The notes under the pieces are model-generated. The model was given only the letters and a program-made list of their open reading frames with translations, was not told where the DNA came from and searched no databases. From Desulfuromusa sp. (lineage in GTDB: Bacteria; Desulfobacterota; Desulfuromonadia; Desulfuromonadales; Geopsychrobacteraceae), in assembly GCA_029933365.1 (NCBI GenBank), contig JAOZOH010000020.1, positions 1-33,915 of the forward strand: a stretch of 33,915 nt of DNA, written 5' to 3'. Position 1 is the stretch's first letter; each line of letters opens with the position of its first letter. This document shows, piece by piece, positions 1 to 6,677 of the stretch. The translations under genes were made by a program, and so were the position numbers.

Positions 1-75
1 CCGTTGTTTCAAGATCGTATGACAACGTTGCTTATGGATAGCTGGTATATGCGTAGAAGCAGAAGGGTCATAGAA

Positions 76-91
76 GGGTCAAGTCTCCGTT
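76..91. repeat. Left inverted repeat of the RAYT element
   Basis: This 16-base repeat pairs with 1097-1112 at 14 of 16 positions and lies 35 bases before the chosen transposase start. Confidence 0.6.
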
Positions 92-126
92 TGACCTATC
101 TGGATATTTTTGTTAATCTCACCACT

Positions 127-1200
127 ATGACTCGACCGTTACGCATAGAATTCCCTGGTGCCTGGTATCATGTGATGAATCGTGGTCGTCGGGGTGATGA
201 AATATTTACAGAGGCCAGAGACTTTGAGGGCTTTATCAACATCCTCATAGAGAGTGCTGAGCTATGGGATGTTAAAATCGGTGCCTACTGCCTGATGACA
301 AACTATTATCATCTCCTCGTTCAAACTCCGAAAGGGAACCTGTCACGCTTTATGCGCCATCTTAATGGTGTCTACACCCAGCGTTATAACCGGATGCATG
401 GCTATGATGGTCAATTATTCCGGGGGCGCTATAAATCGATCCTTGTTGAGGAAGATAATTATCTACTGGAGCTTGTTCGCTATATCCACAGAAACCCCTT
501 ACGGGCAGGAATCATCGCTAACATAGAACAATATCCATGGAGTAGCCATCACAGCTATTTGTCGTCAGAAAAATCAAATTGGCTCCTGAAAGACTTTATT
601 CTCAAGATGCTTAGTTCCGATTATGAAAAAAGTTGCAAGGCTTATCGGCAATTTATAGCAAAAGAAGATCCTGAAGAAATCAGTTCAATTTACGAGAAAA
701 AGAAACTACCTGCCATATTGGGGCGTGTTGAATTTATTGATTGGGTAAAGAATACTTTTTATGCAGAAAAGACCCATAAGCAGGTTCCCGATTCAGACCA
801 GTTGGCACCAGAAATTGAACAAATAAAATCAGCTGTTTGTCAATGCTACGGTATAACAAACGATCAGCTTGAGAGATCAGTACGTGGTATCAGCAACGAA
901 CCAAGAAACGTAGCCATCTACTTGAGCCGGGTTCTACGCCAAGAGGGTTTGATATCAATAAGTGCAGCTTTTGGAATGCAAGGCTATAGCTCTGCCAGCA
1001 GCGCAGTGGCTCGAATTAAAAAAAAGCTGCCAAACGACAAATTGCTCCGGAAACGAATATCAGAAATCGAAAAGATCGCGGTTAAAGAAAAAGCCAAACG
1101 GAGATCTGACCCCTCATCTCTTGGGCAACTGAACCAGATGGTAATGGCTACATTTCCCTCAATGCAACATCAGACCTCAGACCGAGACCGTACTCGATAG
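127..1200 (+). CDS. REP-associated tyrosine (Y1/HUH) transposase with DnaA-like C-terminal domain
   Basis: Single-strand transposase of the IS200-related RAYT group, expected to nick and join DNA at palindromic REP-type ends. The ATG at 127 is chosen because the family begins at MTRPLRIEFPGAWYHVMNRG; the frame is open upstream but that extension looks non-coding. With this start the protein has 357 residues. The core holds the LMTNYYHLLVQTP strand, the helix GVYTQRYNR (Y83 is my candidate catalytic tyrosine), QLFRGRYKS and RYIHRNPLRAG. Residues about 235-310 resemble the DnaA C-terminal helix-turn-helix, as in many deltaproteobacterial members. Oddities: the first histidine expected in the HUH motif is Tyr60, and the last roughly 29 residues read past the element's right inverted repeat into the host PEP-CTERM gene. 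Activity is therefore uncertain. Family assignment is secure. Confidence 0.88.
   Translation: MTRPLRIEFPGAWYHVMNRGRRGDEIFTEARDFEGFINILIESAELWDVKIGAYCLMTNYYHLLVQTPKGNLSRFMRHLNGVYTQRYNRMHGYDGQLFRGRYKSILVEEDNYLLELVRYIHRNPLRAGIIANIEQYPWSSHHSYLSSEKSNWLLKDFILKMLSSDYEKSCKAYRQFIAKEDPEEISSIYEKKKLPAILGRVEFIDWVKNTFYAEKTHKQVPDSDQLAPEIEQIKSAVCQCYGITNDQLERSVRGISNEPRNVAIYLSRVLRQEGLISISAAFGMQGYSSASSAVARIKKKLPNDKLLRKRISEIEKIAVKEKAKRRSDPSSLGQLNQMVMATFPSMQHQTSDRDRTR
1097..1112. repeat. Right inverted repeat of the RAYT element
   Basis: This is the partner of 76-91. It lies inside the 3' end of the transposase reading frame, so the annotated protein tail beyond it derives from the target gene. Confidence 0.6.
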
Positions 1201-1757
1201 GAACAACAAACGGTTTCAATGAAATGTGCAACCTCAATGGTCAAGAATTGATCTCTGATTTCAAACGAACCGGCTCAAATTTTAAGACTATGGCTGGAAG
1301 CATTCCAACAATAAGGTGGGTCATTGCGAACACCAGTACTGTCGGATATGGTGTGGGAACATGGTATGTTTCTAAACTAGCTGTCAGCCCAACTCTTAAC
1401 GATTTAACTGAAGAGTGGCAAACTTTTAGCTTGGAGATGATATCCGATAATTTTTTCCTCTGGCCTTTCGGTACTAATGCTACTGGTGGTTCACCCGCTA
1501 CCTTTGAAGATGTGTTGAGTACGTATGAATACGTTGGATTCTCCCTTTTCAGTAGTGCGGCAGATGATTCAGGTTTTTCAGGAATCAGTGACAATAACAT
1601 CTGGAGCTTCCCTGATCTTGGTGCCAACTCTACCGGAAATAGTAGCATTTTTGCAGTTGACAATTTCACATCAGCCCCCGTCCCAGAGCCAGCAACCATC
1701 CTCCTCCTCGGTAGCGGACTGGCAGGGCTGGCTTTCTACAGAAGGAAGAAAAAATAG
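1113..1757 (+). pseudogene. PEP-CTERM sorting-domain protein, 5'-truncated by the RAYT element
   Basis: This is the 3' part of a secreted or surface protein. The C-terminus reads PVPEPATILLLGSGLAGLAFYRRKKK, that is a PEP motif, a hydrophobic helix and a basic tail, the signature processed by exosortase systems. The frame is open from about 1110, in a different frame from the transposase, and reads LISWATEPDGNGYISLNA before the first ATG at 1224. No signal peptide is present, although the family needs one, so the N-terminal half has been lost or separated. If translated from ATG 1224 it would give 177 residues that could not be exported. The visible body (TYEYVGFSLFSSAADDSGF and WSFPDL) is typical of low-complexity beta-rich PEP-CTERM proteins; its function is unknown. 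No exosortase gene is in the window. Confidence 0.75.
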
Positions 1758-1798
1758 GTGTCAGATTTTTCGATATTGTGAAATATTTGCGACAACAC

Positions 1799-1841
1799 AA
1801 AGAAAAAGACACTTTCTCAATGAGAAAGTGTCTTTTTCTTT
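1799..1841. terminator. Bidirectional intrinsic terminator
   Basis: A perfect 21-bp inverted repeat (1799-1819 with 1821-1841) has A-rich and T-rich outer ends, so it can terminate from both sides. It lies between the convergent PEP-CTERM remnant and mlaC. Confidence 0.85.
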
Positions 1842-1876
1842 TCAGATTTACCAATAAAGCTATCGTTGAGTAGAAC

Positions 1877-2467
1877 TTACAATGAGGACTCCATGGCCTG
1901 CACCTTCTTATCCATCAGCGCCAGCAAACCCTCATAACCATTCCGGCGGATAATCTCACCATAACTGGAGCGGTAATTCCTGACCAGACTGACCCCTTCT
2001 ATCACAATATCAAAGACCTGCCAGGCTCCATCTTGATAAATCATTTTATACTGAACCGGAATTTCCAGTTCGTCGGAAATGATCACAGTATCGACAATGG
2101 CTTTATTATCCTTCACTCTCTGTTTCAGATACTTAACTGTTCCTCCTGAATAATCGCCGATTCGGTTGAGATAGGTCCCCTCAAGAACTTTGACAAACAG
2201 GTCTGAAAAACGTTGCCGCTGTTCTTCTGTAGCTTCCTCCCAATGAGTACCTAAAGTCCGGCGCGACATCGACTCCATGTTCAGGAACTTCTGTACCCGT
2301 CCGCTAACTTGAGCTTTTTTTTCTGCGGAACTCAATTCAGACTCTTGCAAAACTCCCAGAATAGAATTCACCATCTGCTCGACCCGTGCCTGTGGCTGCG
2401 GCAGAGCAAAACTTGGAACAGCAATAACCAGCATCAACAAACTACTTACAAATATTTTTTTCATCAC
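1877..2467 (-). CDS. mlaC: MlaC/Ttg2D-type periplasmic phospholipid-binding protein
   Basis: This is the periplasmic shuttle of the Mla pathway, which carries phospholipids between the outer-membrane MlaA complex and the inner-membrane MlaFEDB transporter. The 196-residue protein starts with a signal peptide (MMKKIFVSSLLMLVIAVPSFA), then the MlaC domain with SGRVQKFLNMESMSRRTLG, WEEATEEQRQRFSDLF and the C-terminal YQDGAWQVFDIVIEGVSLV, RNYRSSYGEIIRR, all characteristic. The start is GTG at 2467, overlapping the mlaA stop by one base, or the adjacent ATG at 2464; either keeps the signal peptide. It is translationally coupled to mlaA and is the last gene of a minus-strand run. The inner-membrane mlaFED genes are not in the window. 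Confidence 0.92.
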   Translation of the reverse strand: MMKKIFVSSLLMLVIAVPSFALPQPQARVEQMVNSILGVLQESELSSAEKKAQVSGRVQKFLNMESMSRRTLGTHWEEATEEQRQRFSDLFVKVLEGTYLNRIGDYSGGTVKYLKQRVKDNKAIVDTVIISDELEIPVQYKMIYQDGAWQVFDIVIEGVSLVRNYRSSYGEIIRRNGYEGLLALMDKKVQAMESSL

Positions 2468-3357
2468 TAGAATCCAAACCAGTCAAAAGGATTTAAAAGA
2501 TCACCATCAAACAAAGGTCCTTCAAATATATTTATATTATATGTATTTTCCCCAACCTGCGCCAGCCGCCGTTGTGCGTAGGCCGCCCGAATAAACAAAT
2601 AAGGATCGATAGAGTCATGGACTATCCCTTCATAGGTATCCCGATCAAGAGACAGGCGAGTCTCCGCATCAAGAAGCTTCACGCCCATATATTCAATGGT
2701 TTCCAGATCGGCATATCTGAACGGATCGGCAAAAGAATCGACAAAAACGCCGGTTGCATCACGTAAACTTGAGGGACCAACAATTGGTAACACCAGATAA
2801 AATCCGTGCCCAGCCCTATAATAACCAAGTGTCTGACCAAAATCCTCAACACTCTTTTTAACCCCAGCCACAGATTCTGCTGGATCGAACAATCCAACAA
2901 GCCCGAAAGTAGAATTGATAACAAATCGGTAGACTTCAGTACCAAAATCCCGAAACTTCAATTGGAGCAGTGCATTTCCAGCACGAATCGGGGTCGCCAA
3001 GTTAGAGAAAAAATTATTAACTGAAACCCTCGCTGGTCTTGGTAAAACCAGACGATACCCCTTTGCAACTGGCTTAAACACATAAAAATAAAGTTTATCA
3101 TTAAACCAGAAAACACCCCGGTTAAAGGGTTGAAGCGGATCAGAAATCAGTCTTTCTGAAGTCGCTCTTCTGCCAGCGAATTCATCCCCAAAATCGGCAT
3201 CAAAATCATCCAAGGAGAGATCATCCTGCTGGGTAGATGATGTTTTTGCCATTACACTCTGGTTATTATCACTTTTAAGCTGGCTAGCTGCAGCAAATAC
3301 AGATCCAACGAGAATGAAATATCCTGCAAACAATAGTGTAAAAATACGGAACACCAT
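2467..3357 (-). CDS. mlaA: MlaA/VacJ family outer-membrane phospholipid removal protein
   Basis: This is the outer-membrane component that removes mislocalised phospholipids from the outer leaflet and passes them to MlaC. The 296-residue protein has an N-terminal signal (LLFAGYFILVGSVFAAA), an acidic linker (residues about 45-62), and the MlaA domain from ISDPLQPFNRGVFWFNDKLY through RVSVNNFFSNLATPIRAGNALLQ, INSTFGLVGLFDPA, EDFGQTLGYYRAGHGFYLVLP and GPSSLRDATG. The start ATG at 3357 is preceded by a gggggaag ribosome site. The protein has no cysteine at all, so it cannot be a lipoprotein, unlike E. coli MlaA. It begins about 20 bases after the methyltransferase stop, so probably belongs to the same transcript. 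Confidence 0.93.
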   Translation of the reverse strand: MVFRIFTLLFAGYFILVGSVFAAASQLKSDNNQSVMAKTSSTQQDDLSLDDFDADFGDEFAGRRATSERLISDPLQPFNRGVFWFNDKLYFYVFKPVAKGYRLVLPRPARVSVNNFFSNLATPIRAGNALLQLKFRDFGTEVYRFVINSTFGLVGLFDPAESVAGVKKSVEDFGQTLGYYRAGHGFYLVLPIVGPSSLRDATGVFVDSFADPFRYADLETIEYMGVKLLDAETRLSLDRDTYEGIVHDSIDPYLFIRAAYAQRRLAQVGENTYNINIFEGPLFDGDLLNPFDWFGF

Positions 3358-3377
3358 AAAACTTCCCCCGAAAATAA

Positions 3378-3986
3378 TTATCCTTTTTTTTCGACCACAA
3401 ATAAAAATGGGGCTTGTGGTCGATTGCTCACTTTCAGCTGTAAAACTTGGAAATTTGGATATTGCAACCCACTAAATAATTCGCTGACCGCATTCCCCTC
3501 TTCTGCACCTCCGGGATGCCCAGGATAGACGACTACTGCCAAACGACCGCCCTTCCCCAACAAAGAGCAAGCCTGCTCCAAGGCTAATACAGTTGTTTCA
3601 GGCTGGGTAATAAGCTCCTGATTCCCTCCAGGAAGGTAGCCAAGGTTGGCAATAATCCCTGTGGGTGGCGCAGGTATCATCATGGCGAATTCAGCGTGGC
3701 TCGTTTGCAACAAGTCAACCCCAGGTTCACACTGTAGAGGCCGGATATCTTGCTGCTGCAATCTGACCTTCGCTCCTGCAGCAACCATTCTTTCACGAGT
3801 TGCCAACAATGCCTGAGCCTGGATATCAAAACCAACCACCTGACCGGTTTTTCCCACCAGCCGAAACAGAGCCAGAGTATCCTGCCCAGTCCCTGCGGTC
3901 AAATCAGCCACAAGGTCACCAGGTTGAACCACTTCAGCCAGCAGATTCTGGCTCCATTGCACTAACCAGGTTAAAGCATGTTTCAC
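3378..3986 (-). CDS. SAM-dependent methyltransferase, MnmM/YtqB family
   Basis: This 202-residue Rossmann methyltransferase is of the family formerly called rRNA methylase YtqB. A Bacillus member (MnmM) methylates the aminomethyl group of the tRNA wobble uridine (nm5s2U to mnm5s2U); that role here is transferred from the family, not shown. Motif I is VADLTAGTGQDTLAL (residues about 26-40), followed by VVGFDIQAQAL, and the family-specific IIANLGYLPGGNQEL and VVVYPGHPGGAEEGNAV. Translation starts at GTG 3986, and its GTGA overlaps the stop of the TerB-like gene by four bases, indicating coupling. It also lies 20 bases before mlaA. Confidence 0.8.
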   Translation of the reverse strand: MKHALTWLVQWSQNLLAEVVQPGDLVADLTAGTGQDTLALFRLVGKTGQVVGFDIQAQALLATRERMVAAGAKVRLQQQDIRPLQCEPGVDLLQTSHAEFAMMIPAPPTGIIANLGYLPGGNQELITQPETTVLALEQACSLLGKGGRLAVVVYPGHPGGAEEGNAVSELFSGLQYPNFQVLQLKVSNRPQAPFLFVVEKKG

Positions 3987-4423
3987 GAATTTACGACTCT
4001 CAGTTTGGCCTCAATCAATTGGCGATGGGAGAGACCAATGAGAGATCCCAACTGACGCATCAGTGCTTCTTCATAGCAATCCAGCCGTCCATCAGCATAA
4101 ACCAACTGCCAGACAGCTTCAATAATCTGCTCTTTTTCCTGTTGGGTAAAAGATCTATTAATCTCCCGGGTGAACTGATGCAGATCGTGACTATTTTTAC
4201 GGGTTTCTTCCGCCAACTCCAGCAAGTCAGATAAAGATGATTCTGACACGCCAAAATGCTGCATAAGCAAAGTCCCAAGCAACTCCTGCTCAGTTTGGTG
4301 GAATTCACCATCTGAATACGCAACTTCCAGCAACAGGACTGCCGCAGCCAGAGGAATTCGCTCTTGTGAAACAACAACCTGATCCGTTGGTGAAGCAAAA
4401 ACCTGTAAAAGTCTTTTTAACAT
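3983..4423 (-). CDS. TerB-like domain protein
   Basis: This 146-residue all-helical protein is of the tellurite-resistance TerB superfamily. It shows the paired metal-binding-like motifs VAYSDGEFHQTEQELL (residues about 35-50) and LVYADGRLDCYEEALMRQL (about 107-125), with DxxE-type acidic residues in both halves. There is no other ter gene nearby, so tellurite resistance should not be inferred; stand-alone TerB proteins of this type are common and of unknown function. ATG 4423 is preceded by aggaat. It is four-base coupled to the downstream methyltransferase, and separated from the DUF190 gene by a 78-base gap containing a small palindrome. Confidence 0.78.
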   Translation of the reverse strand: MLKRLLQVFASPTDQVVVSQERIPLAAAVLLLEVAYSDGEFHQTEQELLGTLLMQHFGVSESSLSDLLELAEETRKNSHDLHQFTREINRSFTQQEKEQIIEAVWQLVYADGRLDCYEEALMRQLGSLIGLSHRQLIEAKLRVVNS

Positions 4424-4437
4424 GTATCTATTCCTAT

Positions 4438-4503
4438 AAAATAGCTAAGCAAAAAGATCACGGCAAAGCAGCAGATCCATGCTGACTTTTTGCAACGCAT
4501 TTC
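4438..4503. repeat. Small imperfect palindrome, related in part to the yebC-ruvC repeat
   Basis: The gap between the DUF190 and TerB genes holds gcaaaaag (4449-4456) and ctttttgc (4486-4493) as inverted arms, plus an inner CAGCA/TGCTG. The 15-mer atagctaagcaaaaa at 4441-4455 recurs in inverted orientation at 33435-33449. Confidence 0.45.
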
Positions 4504-4834
4504 AATTTTTGTAACAAATGACCCGTGCCTTTTCGAGGGTAATCATCCCACCCTGTAACATTTCATCGAGTTGAGGGATAATCTGTTCTATTTTCTTTTC
4601 ACTATCCACCACTTCTATCACCAACGGCAAGCTTTGTGACAACCGCAGCAAAACATCGGTGTGTAATACTGAATTAGCACCAAACCCAGCTACCCCTCTC
4701 AGGACCGTTGCCCCCGCAAAACCTTTTTCACGGAATAATTCCAGCAGCACCTTATAGAGTGGCTTATTTTTACAACGATCTGATTCACCGATAAAAATCC
4801 GCATCAGGGTTTGTTCCCCTTCCAGACGTTGCAT
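4502..4834 (-). CDS. DUF190 family protein (CrcB-associated, PII-like fold)
   Basis: This 110-residue protein is of the DUF190 family, which is often encoded beside crcB. The motifs MRIFIGESDRCKNKPLYKVLLELFREKGFAGATVLRGVAGFG (given here in outline), LSQSLPLVIEVVDSE and GGMITLEKARVI match the family throughout. Known structures show a PII-like ferredoxin fold, suggesting a ligand-sensing or trimeric accessory role; its exact part in fluoride handling is unproven. ATG 4834 has an aggag ribosome site six bases upstream. It lies downstream of crcB on the same strand but a 163-base palindrome separates them. Confidence 0.87.
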   Translation of the reverse strand: MQRLEGEQTLMRIFIGESDRCKNKPLYKVLLELFREKGFAGATVLRGVAGFGANSVLHTDVLLRLSQSLPLVIEVVDSEKKIEQIIPQLDEMLQGGMITLEKARVICYKN

Positions 4835-4853
4835 CCAAAGCTCCTTTTATCTA

Positions 4854-5016
4854 ACCTGAATCAGTGAGTTCCGGGCGGAATAAGAGTGCAAGTGCTTGGA
4901 TTGAATAAGTGTTTCAAAAATCTGAGCTGCACCGTAAGTTCAGCGGCGATTTTTGAGACGCTTAGGCGATTCAATGACTTGCGCTATTAACCGGCTGGGT
5001 ACTCACTGATTCAGGT
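4854..5016. repeat. 163-bp imperfect palindrome (MITE/BIME-like) between crcB and the DUF190 gene
   Basis: The terminal arms acctgaatcagtgagt (4854-4869) and actcactgattcaggt (5001-5016) are exact inverted repeats of 16 bases. Inside, tttcaaaaatc pairs with gatttttgaga, gtgcaagt with acttgcgc, and a gctg/cagc tip closes the fold, so almost the whole length can form one long hairpin. It begins directly after the crcB stop codon. It contains no convincing open reading frame. Confidence 0.7.
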
Positions 5017-5391
5017 CTAAGTTAATTGGCGGGCAATCAACACCCCCAAAAGGGCAAAGAGTAAACACAGCACAATATTTAAAATAATATTAAAACCAGC
5101 TTGCCACAAACTACCATCTTCCAACAACCGCAGAGTTTCGTAGGAAAAAGTTGAAAAGGTAGTAAAACCACCCATAAAACCAACGGTCAAACCAATCCGT
5201 ATTTCTGGAGACAGAAGAGCACTGCGTAAGCCAAAAGTCATCAGCAAACCAAGCAGGAATGACCCGACAATATTGACAAACAAGGTCCCATAAGGCAAAT
5301 TGCGTCCTACCAGCTGGTAAGTCCAACCAGAAGCCAGATAACGGGCAACACAACCAAATCCACCAAAGATACCAATATAAAGCAGCTGCAT
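5017..5391 (-). CDS. crcB: CrcB/Fluc fluoride ion channel
   Basis: This small dual-topology membrane protein exports fluoride from the cytoplasm as a dimer. There are four membrane segments, with the family signatures GGFGCVARYLAS, YGTLFVNIVGSFLLGLLM (the conserved Asn of the NxxGSF motif) and GFMGGFTTFSTFSYETLRLL, whose TTFSTF segment contains the pore phenylalanines. I prefer ATG 5391 (124 residues), with a gggaa ribosome site upstream; an in-frame TTG at 5403 would add four residues. A near-consensus promoter lies just upstream on the minus strand. No fluoride riboswitch fold is recognisable in the roughly 30-base leader. Confidence 0.93.
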   Translation of the reverse strand: MQLLYIGIFGGFGCVARYLASGWTYQLVGRNLPYGTLFVNIVGSFLLGLLMTFGLRSALLSPEIRIGLTVGFMGGFTTFSTFSYETLRLLEDGSLWQAGFNIILNIVLCLLFALLGVLIARQLT

Positions 5392-5429
5392 ACCAATTCC
5401 CAAAAAAATGTGTCTAACAAATCCCGACG

Positions 5430-5458
5430 ATTATCAATTAGAATTTAGTAATTGTCAA
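5430..5458 (-). promoter_or_regulatory. Predicted sigma-70 promoter of crcB
   Basis: On the minus strand, TTGACA (5458-5453), a 17-base spacer and GATAAT (5435-5430) closely match the consensus. The -35 hexamer is half of the perfect palindrome TGTCAATTGACA (5453-5464), whose other half gives a TTGACA facing bamD. Confidence 0.6.
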
Positions 5459-5575
5459 TTGACATATCTTAGATAAGGGTTCTTTTAGCAACACAGGTCG
5501 CTAAGATGATTGACAAACTCAGCCAGATTCCGTAGCTTCTTGGCATTAATTGCTACGACAAAGGAACGAACATCG

Positions 5576-6322
5576 ATGAAACAAACATATAAATATCTCT
5601 TACCCGTCTTGATCTGCCTGTTTCTCGCTTCCTGCGGTGGCTCCAAAGTTAAACCGCAAAACTCTGCCGAAAAATATTTCCAAGAGGGTGAGCGCTATTT
5701 TGAAAGCGATCTATATGAGGATGCTATTGCCTCTTGGGAAAAAGTTAGAGATACTTTTTATTCCCCCGAATTGAACATGCTGGCTGAATTAAAGATTGCT
5801 GAAGCATATTATATAACAAAACGTTATGATGAAGCGGCAATCGCTTTTAAAGACTTTCTTGAACAGCACCCCAACGATTTTCGCGCCGCCACAATTCGCT
5901 ATCGTATGGGGCTCAGCTATTATCAGCAGATCCTTTCTCCAGACAGGGATCAAACCAGCACCGAAAATGCTCTCCAAAGTTTTAGAGAACTCATCAGACA
6001 GTTCCCGAACGATCCCCAATCACAGGAAGCGGGCTACCTGGCACAACGTTGTAGAACCCGTCTGGCAGAGCATGAAGTTTATGTCGGCAGATTCTATCTG
6101 AAAAGAAAACAGTACAAACCTGCCATTCAGCGATTGGAAGGAATTTTGGAATCTTTCCCTGAATATTACTATCGCGATGAAGCCTACTTCTATCTCGGCA
6201 AAGCCTATCTTCAGACGGCACAACCAGAGAAAGCCAAAAGTATCTTCAACCAGCTTTTTGAAGAGTTCCCAGGTAGCAATTATGTTGAGGATGCGCAAAA
6301 ATTGCTGAAGAAAGAAAGTTAA
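5576..6322 (+). CDS. bamD: Outer-membrane assembly lipoprotein BamD
   Basis: This is the BamD subunit of the BAM complex, which inserts beta-barrel proteins into the outer membrane. I use ATG 5576 (248 residues), because it gives a clean lipoprotein signal (LLPVLICLFLASC followed by GGS); the longer frame lacks one. Tandem TPR repeats follow: AEKYFQEGERYFESDLYEDAIASWEKV, AELKIAEAYYITKRYDEAAIAFKDFLEQHP, and the characteristic AEHEVYVGRFYLKRKQYKPAIQRLEGILESFP in outline, ending with YFYLGKAYLQTAQPEKAKSIFNQL. It is monocistronic, with a terminator just downstream, and is divergent from crcB. Confidence 0.92.
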   Translation: MKQTYKYLLPVLICLFLASCGGSKVKPQNSAEKYFQEGERYFESDLYEDAIASWEKVRDTFYSPELNMLAELKIAEAYYITKRYDEAAIAFKDFLEQHPNDFRAATIRYRMGLSYYQQILSPDRDQTSTENALQSFRELIRQFPNDPQSQEAGYLAQRCRTRLAEHEVYVGRFYLKRKQYKPAIQRLEGILESFPEYYYRDEAYFYLGKAYLQTAQPEKAKSIFNQLFEEFPGSNYVEDAQKLLKKES

Positions 6323-6356
6323 GCTGCAAGCCCTTTGAAACTTCCGAAAATTTAAG

Positions 6357-6391
6357 CCGGAACCTTTTCTTATCATTGGTTCCGGTTTTTT
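6357..6391 (+). terminator. Intrinsic terminator after bamD
   Basis: The stem ccggaacc (6357-6364) pairs with ggttccgg (6378-6385) and is followed by a run of six T. Confidence 0.85.
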
Positions 6392-6677
6392 AATGTCAAC
6401 CACTCAATTACCAGAAGTGATAATTTAATCCTTGTAGCAATATTTTTCCTTGACTTGATTGTGCGCAACATTATATAAGAAACGCTGTTCTTTTAATGCC
6501 GATTTAATGACTGTTGTGGTGGTCTTTCCACCTATCCAAAAAGCTTTATAACATTTTGATATTACAATCAGAATTTGTTTTTCAAAGTTTCATAAAGCCA
6601 TTTCTAACTGCTGTTTTAACAGCACATTCAAAGCGATGCAATTGAGTATCGCTGGATCATTTACAGGAGGAGAGAGA
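6392..6677 (+). promoter_or_regulatory. Promoter and long leader of the CoA-transferase gene
   Basis: The gene-free stretch holds a plausible sigma-70 promoter: TTGACT at 6450-6455 and TATATA at 6472-6477 (16-base spacer; TATAAG at 6474 gives 18). This would leave a 5' leader of nearly 200 bases before the coding start. The leader is AT-rich; I see no riboswitch I can name. A strong aggagg ribosome site stands directly before ATG 6678. Confidence 0.5.

Larger units (their letters stand above)
76..1112 (+). mobile_element. RAYT element bounded by imperfect inverted repeats
   Basis: The sequence gggtcaagtctccgtt at 76-91 and aacggagatctgaccc at 1097-1112 are inverted repeats matching at 14 of 16 positions, and they flank the transposase gene. 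The left end also holds a small palindrome GGTCAA/TTGACC (77-82 with 91-96) and a direct repeat agaagggtca at 61-70 and 72-81. To the right, the reading frame of a PEP-CTERM protein begins immediately outside the repeat. The flank to the left shows no recognisable continuation of that gene, so I cannot identify a target duplication. Confidence 0.6.

Noticed and set aside
4..126. TTG 4 as transposase start
   Set aside because: The 41 extra residues have no family similarity and the reading would cross the left inverted repeat.
1241..1699. 152-codon antisense frame opposite the PEP-CTERM remnant
   Set aside because: The sense strand has a clear PEP-CTERM signal; the antisense frame has no recognisable domain.
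3983..4423. Tellurite resistance function for the TerB-like gene
   Set aside because: No other ter genes are nearby, and single TerB-domain proteins are not diagnostic of tellurite resistance.
4854..5016. CRISPR array
   Set aside because: The repeats are inverted arms of one palindrome, not regularly spaced direct repeats, and no cas genes are present.
5392..5435. Fluoride riboswitch before crcB
   Set aside because: The leader between the predicted promoter and the start is only about 35-40 bases and lacks the conserved riboswitch core.
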